A stretch of DNA of 21,185 bases from Streptomyces griseoluteus. Lineage in GTDB: Bacteria > Actinomycetota > Actinomycetes > Streptomycetales > Streptomycetaceae. The translations under genes and the position numbers were made by a program. Below the pieces are notes generated by a model, which saw only the letters and a program-made list of their open reading frames with translations, was not told the origin of the DNA and searched no databases. Positions 16,301 through 21,185 of the stretch are shown here, piece by piece. The stretch's first letter is position 1. Every line of letters begins with the position of its first letter. The stretch is taken from contig JOBE01000081.1 of assembly GCA_000717735.1 (NCBI GenBank), forward strand, positions 1-21,185, in the 5' to 3' direction.

Positions 16301-18358
16301 CGAGTTGAAGTTGTCGTTCTCTGCCTGGCCCATCCAGGTGGCGGCGAAGGCCTCCTGGAAACGCTCGCGGGCGTCGTCGCCGAAGGAGAGGCCGTTGCCG
16401 GTGGGGGCGGGCAGCCGCAGACCGAAGTCGTAGACCCAGGCGTGCGTGCGGTCGGCGCAGCGCAGCTCGTACGGGCGCTCGTCGGTGACCTCGACGCCGA
16501 GCCGGTTGAGGACCGGCAGGACGGCGGAGAGCGAGATCGGGTCGCCCGTCTTGTAGATCTTGAAGCGGCGCTCGCCGGGGCCCGCGACGACCGGCTCGTA
16601 CAGGGAGAGCGCGAAGTCCTTGCCCTGGGTACGGGCGAGCGCCTCCAGGTGGACCAGGTCGGCGACGGCCGCGCGCGGCGAGTGGTCGGCCTTGTAGCCC
16701 TCGGGGAAGGCGTTGCCGTAGCGGCGCAGCAGCTCGGCGGCGCGCTCCTCGCCGCACTCGGCGTTCAGCGCCTCGGCGAAGCCGTCGGCCCAGGAGCGGG
16801 CGGCCTCGACGAGCCGGGCCTCGATGCGGTCGACGTCGGCGTCGGTGAGCTTCGCCAGCTCGGTGCCGGGCTTGACGCGGACGACGAAGTGCAGCCGGGA
16901 CAGGATCGACTCGGTGTTCCAGGCGGTGAAGTCGACGCTGGTGCCGCCGAGCTCCTCCTTCAGGATGTCGATGATCCGCAGCCGGACGCGGGTCGTGTAG
17001 CGGTCGCGCGGCAGGTAGACGAGGGCCGAGTAGTAGCGGCCGTACTCGTCCTGGCGCAGGTAGAGGCGCAGCCGGCGTCGTTCCTGCAGGTACAGGACGC
17101 TGGTGACGATGGCCTGGAGCTGGTCGACCGGGGTCTGGAACAGCTCGTCACGGGGGTACGTCTCCAGGATCTGGAGCAGGTCGCGGCCGTCGTGGCTGTT
17201 GGGCGAGAAGCCGGCGCCCGCCAGCACCTCCTGGACCTTGCGCTTGACGACCGGAACCCGGCGGACGGACTCGGTGTAGGCGGCCGAGGAGAACAGACCG
17301 AGGAAGCGGCGCTCGCCGACGACGTTGCCGTCGGCGTCGAACTTCTTCACGCCGACGTAGTCGAGGTACGAGGGGCGGTGCACGGTCGCCCGGCTGTTGG
17401 CCTTCGTCAGGATCAGCAGCTTGTGCTCGCGCGCCTTGGCGCGGGCGTCGGCGGGCAGCCGGCTGAAGGACGGCGAGACGGGGTGGGCGTGGTGGCCCTC
17501 GTCGTCGCCGCTGTGGTGCGGGTCGGAGCGCAGGATGCCGAGGCCGGTGCCGGGGACGGCGGACAGGGCGTCACCGTTGACCAGCTCGTACTCGCGGAAG
17601 CCGAGGAAGGTGAAGTGGTCGTCGGCGAGCCAGCGCAGCAGCTCGCGGGCCTCCTCCACCTCGGTGGGGCGCAGGTCGGACGCGGTGGGCTCGTCCGGGA
17701 GGCCGTCGGCGAGGCGCAGGGCGGCATCGCGCATCTTCTCCCAGTCCTCGACCGTCTCGCGGACGTCGGACAGCACGCGCAGCAGGTCGGCGGTGATCTG
17801 CTTGAGGTCGGCGCGGTCGGTCTCGCGGTCGATCTCGACGTGGATCCAGGACTCGGTGAGCGCGTCGTGCGGCAGCTCGCCGTGGATCTGGGCCGAGAGG
17901 ACCTCGATGAGCTTGCCGGCCACGTCACGGCGGACGAGGACCTGCGGGTGGATCACGACGTGGATGCCGCGGCCCTGGCGGGACAGTTCGTTGGTGACCG
18001 AGTCGACGAGGAACGGCATGTCGTCGGTGACGACCTCGACGACGGAGTGGCTGCTCGTCCAGCCGTTCTCCTCGACCGTCGGAGTGTGGACGCGTACGTT
18101 CGCGGTGCCCTGCGGGCGGTTCTCCGCGAGCCGGTAGTGAGAGAGCGCGGCACCGAACACGTCGACCGGGTCCCGGTCGCCGAGGTCCTCCGGGGCGGTG
18201 TGCAGGTAGTAGCGCTGGAGGTACTCGAGCACAGCGTCCCGGTCCGGGCGCTCACCCTCCGGGCCCGTCGGAAGTCGCCCCCCGACCGGGCTGTGCTCAG
18301 CTACCCGGGCGGCCCTTTCGAGCAGCTCGGCCTTGGCTTCGTCCAGCTTGGTCTGCAT
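13397..18358 (-). CDS. gdh: NAD-specific glutamate dehydrogenase, large 180-kDa class
   Basis: A 1653-residue cytoplasmic enzyme that oxidatively deaminates L-glutamate to 2-oxoglutarate and ammonium using NAD. The length matches the 180-kDa class first described in Streptomyces clavuligerus, where the enzyme requires AMP (established for that family). The N-terminal half (about 1-700) is the regulatory region with ACT-like stretches. The catalytic core includes [20 protein letters not shown] and [15 protein letters not shown], with K881 the likely substrate-binding Lys. The nucleotide-binding part has [17 protein letters not shown] (GDM at 1018-1020) and FIDPNPD. A helical C-terminal region follows. 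Start ATG 18358 has AGGAG 8 bases upstream. It is transcribed alone, between a shared terminator and a divergent promoter region. Nothing looks truncated. Confidence 0.97.
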   Translation of the reverse strand: [1653 protein letters not shown]

Positions 18359-18789
18359 GCCTCTGACTCCTGGTCGCGCGCCGTTGCGTGACGTCGGTGG
18401 AAGGAAGGGGACAACGCCACGACGCGGTGATTCCGGTCGAAGTCGACGTTATGCCCGGATGAGAGATGCCCGGGTCGTTATCGGCCACGGAGCGCGGCGC
18501 GCCCGGACGGAGAGGATCGGCGAACGCACGGTCGGCCCGGCCGCTGTCGCGGGCCGGGCGGCAGCCGGGGGCTGCATTGCCCCCTCGGCGTATCGCGCTG
18601 ATCACGGGAAAAGCCTATCGCCCTCGCCCCCCGGGCCGTCATGGTCCGTATGTGTACAAAAGAGGGGGTGGAAGTTTGACGTTATGGACAGCGACACATG
18701 TCCTCTTGGCAAAGTGCCCCGCCCCGGGCAGCGTGTACCCGAGCACGGGCACAGTACGGCAGACCGACCATCTGTGATCTGGGAGAGCC
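18359..18789. other. Divergent regulatory region between gdh and the DJ-1-like gene
   Basis: These 431 bases hold the promoters of two divergent genes and no convincing gene. AGGAG upstream of 18358 serves gdh, and GGGAGAG serves the ATG at 18790. A direct repeat, ATGCCCGG at 18451-18458 and 18466-18473, is enclosed by CGTTAT at 18447-18452 and 18476-18481, a possible regulator site about 90 bases upstream of gdh. TTGACG at 18676-18681 is a good -35 box facing the DJ-1-like gene, but the hexamer 17 bases on (TGTCCT) is a poor -10. The stretch 18600-18690 is clearly richer in A/T than its surroundings, as expected for promoters. Confidence 0.5.
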
Positions 18790-19344
18790 ATGGCGAAGAT
18801 CCTGATCGTGACCGGGGACGCGGCGGAGTCGCTGGAGGTGTTGTACCCCTACCAGCGACTGCTCGAAGAGGGATACGAGGTCGACATCGCGGCCCCGGCG
18901 CGCAAGCAGCTCCGGTTCGTCGTCCACGACTTCGAACCCGGCTTCGACACGTACACCGAGAAGCCCGGCTACACCTGGCCCGCCGACCTGGCCTTCTCGG
19001 AGGTCGACCCGGGCGCGTACGTGGCGGTGGTGATCCCGGGCGGCCGCGCGCCGGAGTACCTGCGCAACGACCCGGAGCTCCGCAAGGTCCTCAAGGCCTT
19101 CTTCGACGCCGACAAGCCGGTGGCCCAGATCTGCCACGGCCCGCTCCTGACGGCGGCGGTCGGCGGCCTGGAGGGCCGCCGGGTCACGGCGTACCCGGCG
19201 CTCGAACTCGACATGCAGGCGGCCGGGGCGACCTTCCAGGACAGCGCGGCGGTCGTCGACGGCCTCCTGGTCTCCTCCAGGGCCTGGCCGGACCACCCGA
19301 CATGGATGCGCGAATTCCTGAAGGTCCTCCGCACCAAGGCCTGA
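18790..19344 (+). CDS. DJ-1/PfpI-family protein (glutamine-amidotransferase-like fold)
   Basis: A 184-residue soluble protein of the DJ-1/PfpI superfamily, whose members act as glyoxalases/deglycases, chaperones or peptidases. It begins with the Rossmann-like strand MAKILIVTGD. The substrate-side loop VVIPGGRAPEYLR (81-92) and the nucleophile elbow QICHGPLL, with Cys115 and His116, match the PfpI catalytic pattern, so it is probably an active enzyme. The length is typical. The ATG at 18790 follows GGGAGAG by a few bases. It is monocistronic: divergent from gdh and followed by a repeat region, then a convergent gene. Within the superfamily the exact activity cannot be fixed from sequence. Confidence 0.93.
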   Translation: MAKILIVTGDAAESLEVLYPYQRLLEEGYEVDIAAPARKQLRFVVHDFEPGFDTYTEKPGYTWPADLAFSEVDPGAYVAVVIPGGRAPEYLRNDPELRKVLKAFFDADKPVAQICHGPLLTAAVGGLEGRRVTAYPALELDMQAAGATFQDSAAVVDGLLVSSRAWPDHPTWMREFLKVLRTKA

Positions 19345-19356
19345 CGCCCGTCCGGT

Positions 19357-19476
19357 GGTCATGGGCTGACGCCGCCTGGCGCGGTCGTGGGCTGAAGCCA
19401 CCTGGGCGTGGTCGTGGGCTTACGCGCCTGGGCGTGGCTGTGGGCTGAAGCCGTCCGGCGTGATTGTGGGCATGCG
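19357..19476. repeat. Tandem 26-27 bp repeat, four copies plus a partial fifth
   Basis: Units start at 19357, 19383, 19410, 19436 and 19462 (partial). Each begins GGTCGTGGGCTGA or a close variant and ends CCTGGGCGT or similar. Unit lengths are 26, 27, 26 and 26. The array starts 12 bases after the DJ-1-like stop codon and is not part of any recognisable gene. Unit length not divisible by three and length drift argue against coding use. Confidence 0.85.
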
Positions 19477-19491
19477 TTCCGCCGGGGCGAT

Positions 19492-19543
19492 GGGGGTGCC
19501 CCCCTGCTCGAGCGAAGCCGAGAGCTTGGGGGAGGGTGGGCAC
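19492..19543. repeat. Streptomyces-type dispersed palindromic element, hairpin
   Basis: The core CTCG-A-GC-GAA-GC-CGAG (19507-19522) folds into a small hairpin, enclosed by CCCCCC (19499-19504) pairing with GGGGG (19528-19532), with outer GTGCC pairing toward GGCAC. Nearly identical elements recur in intergenic regions of many Streptomyces genomes, as I recall. It lies between the convergent DJ-1-like and HAD genes and may also serve as a transcription terminator. Confidence 0.75.
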
Positions 19544-19589
19544 AACCACCCACCGGGCCGCACCCGGCCCCCCCACCGGCCGTCGGCCG

Positions 19590-20258
19590 TCAGACCAGCT
19601 CCTCCGCGACAGCCACCGCCTCCTCCAAGGAGTCGACCACTGGCACCCCGACCCGCGAGAGCGAAGCCCGGCTGTGCGACCCCCCGGTGTACAGCACCGC
19701 CCGGGCCCCCACATGCGCCGCCGCCACCGCGTCATCCGCCGCGTCACCGATGACGACGACCCGCTCCGCAGCGACGCGAAGCGCCGCCAGGTGTCGCACC
19801 ATGTGCCCGGACTTCCCGTCCGTCGAGGTGTCGACGCGCCCGTCCATGCGCAGGAACCGCTCGGCGATCCCGTGCCGCCGCACCAGCGGTATCAGCTCCG
19901 CGTGCGGCGCGAGGGACAGCAGCGACTGCGTGAACCCGGACGCCTGCCGCGCAGCGAGCAGCTCCGCGGCACCGGAGGTCAGCCCGCAGCTCTCGGCGCG
20001 CTGCCAGTAGTGCCGGTGGAAGGCGCCGTCCATGACGGTCCATTCCGCGTCGGTGGGCAGCCGCCCCATGAGCCGCTCGTAGAACTTGGGCACCGGCACC
20101 GTGTACAGCTCCCGGTACCGCTCCAGGGTGATCGGTTCGAGCCCGAGCTCGGCGAACGCGGCGTTGGTCGCCCCGATGACCGCGCCGATGTCGTCGAGCA
20201 GTGTGCCGTTCCAGTCCCAGACCAGATGCTTGCCGCGCAAGCCGTCGTGCTTCCCCAT
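19590..20258 (-). CDS. HAD-superfamily hydrolase, phosphatase-like
   Basis: A 222-residue soluble protein of the haloacid dehalogenase superfamily. Motif I is VWDWNGTLLDD: Asp15 is the nucleophile, but position 17, usually Asp in phosphatases, is Asn. Motif II is probably the Ser in QSLLSLAP, motif III Lys149 in STDGKSGH, and motif IV VIGDAADD (Asp172, Asp175/176). A helical cap occupies about 22-95. ATG 20258 has no clear ribosome site; TACCTT 7-12 bases upstream hints at leaderless expression, and a TTG at codon 7 behind GGGGAAG is an alternative start. It lies 57 bases downstream of the DUF6912-like gene on the same strand, so the two are probably cotranscribed. The substrate is unknown. 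Confidence 0.9.
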   Translation of the reverse strand: MGKHDGLRGKHLVWDWNGTLLDDIGAVIGATNAAFAELGLEPITLERYRELYTVPVPKFYERLMGRLPTDAEWTVMDGAFHRHYWQRAESCGLTSGAAELLAARQASGFTQSLLSLAPHAELIPLVRRHGIAERFLRMDGRVDTSTDGKSGHMVRHLAALRVAAERVVVIGDAADDAVAAAHVGARAVLYTGGSHSRASLSRVGVPVVDSLEEAVAVAEELV

Positions 20259-20315
20259 CCCAAGAAGGTACCCGGCGGGTCCGACAGCGAAGACTCGGCG
20301 GTGGCTCCCGGCCGG

Positions 20316-20822
20316 TCAGCCCAGCAACGCGGGGATCTCCTGCACCCCGAACCACAGCAGCTCGTGGTCCTCGGCCCCGTCCACGACGAACTGCGCGTCG
20401 TCGTCGCCCTGGTCCGCCGCCCCAAGCGCGTCGGCGGCGGCCGTCACGTCGCCCTCCGCGTCGTCCGCGTCGGCGTGCACCGCGGCCGCCTTGGCGAGAG
20501 GGACGGACCCGGCGATGCGGACCTCGCCGATGGAGCCCGCGTCGAGCCCCCGGTCGGGGTCCGTGGCCGCGTCCTTGTCGGCCACGTCCACGGCGACGAC
20601 GATCCGGCGCCGGGGCGCGTCGGGGTCGCCGGCCACGAGGCGCAGGGAGGCGGAGGCGGCCCGGTTGAGCGCCGCGTACTCCAGCTCCTCGATGTCGTCG
20701 GAGACGTACCACTCGCGCAGGGCGGGGGTGACGGCGTAGGCCGTCAGCGGGCCGGGGCCCAGCTCGCCCGCCTTGTGCGCCTGTGCGAGACCGGGGAGGG
20801 TCAGGGGGACGTACACGCGCAT
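20316..20822 (-). CDS. DUF6912-like conserved actinobacterial protein
   Basis: A 168-residue soluble protein without signal peptide or membrane segment. It starts MRVYVPLTLPGLAQAH and contains LTAYAVTPALREWYVSDDIEELEYAAL and, later, a very acidic stretch (HADADDAEGDV, DQGDDDAQF) before a C-terminal HELLWFGVQEIPALLG. I recognise it as the actinobacterial DUF6912 type, usually found next to an HAD gene and not far from secA; the function is unknown and the name is from memory. ATG 20822 has only a weak ribosome site. It is divergent from the partial gene at the window end. Confidence 0.8.
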   Translation of the reverse strand: MRVYVPLTLPGLAQAHKAGELGPGPLTAYAVTPALREWYVSDDIEELEYAALNRAASASLRLVAGDPDAPRRRIVVAVDVADKDAATDPDRGLDAGSIGEVRIAGSVPLAKAAAVHADADDAEGDVTAAADALGAADQGDDDAQFVVDGAEDHELLWFGVQEIPALLG

Positions 20823-21096
20823 GGCTGGCCGCTTTCGTAGTCGGAGAGGCCCTCAGGATACGTGCGGAGTCCCCCTTCGGGGTTCCCGCCCGCTCCCCGC
20901 CCGCGTCCACCGCGGAAGGCGCGGTTCCGGGCCCCGGAGAGCCGATTTTTCCCGGCGTCACCCGGATAGGTGATTCCCTTTCCGGTCCACTCCCCCGCGC
21001 CGGGCACCTTGCGGTGGCTCCGAGCGCACCCGTACAAGATCCCCAACGGAAGTTACTGACTGGTATCAGCCGGTCACGCAACGACAGGGGATCACC
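20823..21096. promoter_or_regulatory. Divergent promoter region with an inverted repeat
   Basis: This 274-base gap separates the DUF6912-like gene from the rightmost gene. For the rightward gene, TTGCGG (21009-21014), an 18-base spacer and TACAAG (21033-21038) make a fair promoter. An inverted repeat TCACC-N6-GGTGA lies at 20958-20973, upstream of it, and could be an operator. A small CCCC-TTCG-GGG hairpin lies near 20871-20884. All are by eye. Confidence 0.4.
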
Positions 21097-21185
21097 ATGA
21101 CCACCACGTCAGCCGCACCCACCACCCCGCCCCAGCCGCATCCCGCCAAGGCGAGCACCCGTCCCCGCACCCCACGCCCCCGCAC
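21097..21185 (+). CDS. Start of a Pro/Thr-rich protein, cut by window edge
   Basis: Only 29 codons are present, beginning MTTTSAAPTTPPQPHPAKAS and continuing Arg/Pro-rich, which looks like a disordered N-terminus. CAGGGG ends 6 bases before the ATG and a fair promoter lies upstream, so the start is believable. In related genomes a small Rv3235-family protein with such a leader sits near the DUF6912 gene and secA; that identity is a guess from context and cannot be tested with these residues. Confidence 0.6.
   Translation, partial: MTTTSAAPTTPPQPHPAKASTRPRTPRPR

Noticed and set aside
1808..18358. Functional link between the FHA protein and NAD-glutamate dehydrogenase, as in mycobacterial GarA
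   Set aside because: GarA is a small stand-alone FHA protein; this one is a large unrelated architecture more than 7 kb away, so co-location is not evidence.
13337..18391. Plus-strand open frame of 1684 codons opposite glutamate dehydrogenase
   Set aside because: It is the exact shadow of gdh, Val/Leu/Asp/Gly-rich without any motif, and it runs through the terminator hairpin.
18676..18704. Strong promoter for the DJ-1-like gene at TTGACG
   Set aside because: The matching -10 position reads TGTCCT, a poor hexamer; it is noted only within the regulatory region.
19744..21081. Minus-strand frame of 445 codons over the HAD and DUF6912 genes
   Set aside because: It is Arg/Gly-rich without motifs and out of frame with two recognisable proteins on the same strand.

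Overview
The window is very GC-rich, has many GTG starts and short intergenic gaps, and carries gene families typical of a Streptomyces or close relative: a PkaA/PkaB-like Ser/Thr kinase, a CUT1 sugar importer without its own ATPase, and a 180-kDa class NAD-glutamate dehydrogenase. A CTCGAG-GCGAAGC-CGAG hairpin of the kind scattered through Streptomyces genomes supports this. It looks chromosomal. No phage, plasmid, IS, CRISPR, tRNA or rRNA gene was seen.

Layout. (1) 1-5986: a Ser/Thr protein kinase (minus strand, cut by the window edge) is divergent from a large protein with an FHA domain and an EssC/EccC-like FtsK-type ATPase module. The second protein has no visible membrane segment, has Arg in place of the Walker A Lys, and carries about 310 residues of degenerate Gly/Arg/Pro repeats between Walker A and Walker B. 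(2) 6111-9691: a three-gene sugar importer operon (lipoprotein and two permeases); the first permease has a roughly 165-residue extracytoplasmic insertion. (3) 9769-12008: a TetR-family regulator divergent from a TagG/Wzm-like exporter permease, whose ATPase partner is broken by an internal frameshifting deletion. Two copies of an operator-like element flank a predicted promoter between the regulator and the permease. (4) 12028-13335: a GT87-like polytopic mannosyltransferase, closed by a strong bidirectional terminator. (5) 13397-18358: the large NAD-dependent glutamate dehydrogenase. (6) 18790-21185: a DJ-1/PfpI-family protein, a tandem-repeat and hairpin region, an HAD hydrolase and a DUF6912-like protein on the minus strand, then the first 29 codons of a Pro/Thr-rich protein.

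How the genes fit together. The kinase and FHA protein form a plausible phosphorylation/phosphothreonine-reading pair. The sugar importer probably borrows a shared ATPase (MsiK-type). The TetR/exporter cassette looks like a regulated transport system that has recently lost its ATPase. The glutamate dehydrogenase is a stand-alone catabolic enzyme feeding 2-oxoglutarate. The most unusual observations are the repeat-split FHA/FtsK protein, the microhomology-type deletion in the exporter ATPase, the paired operators, and the tandem 26-27 bp repeats after the DJ-1 gene.
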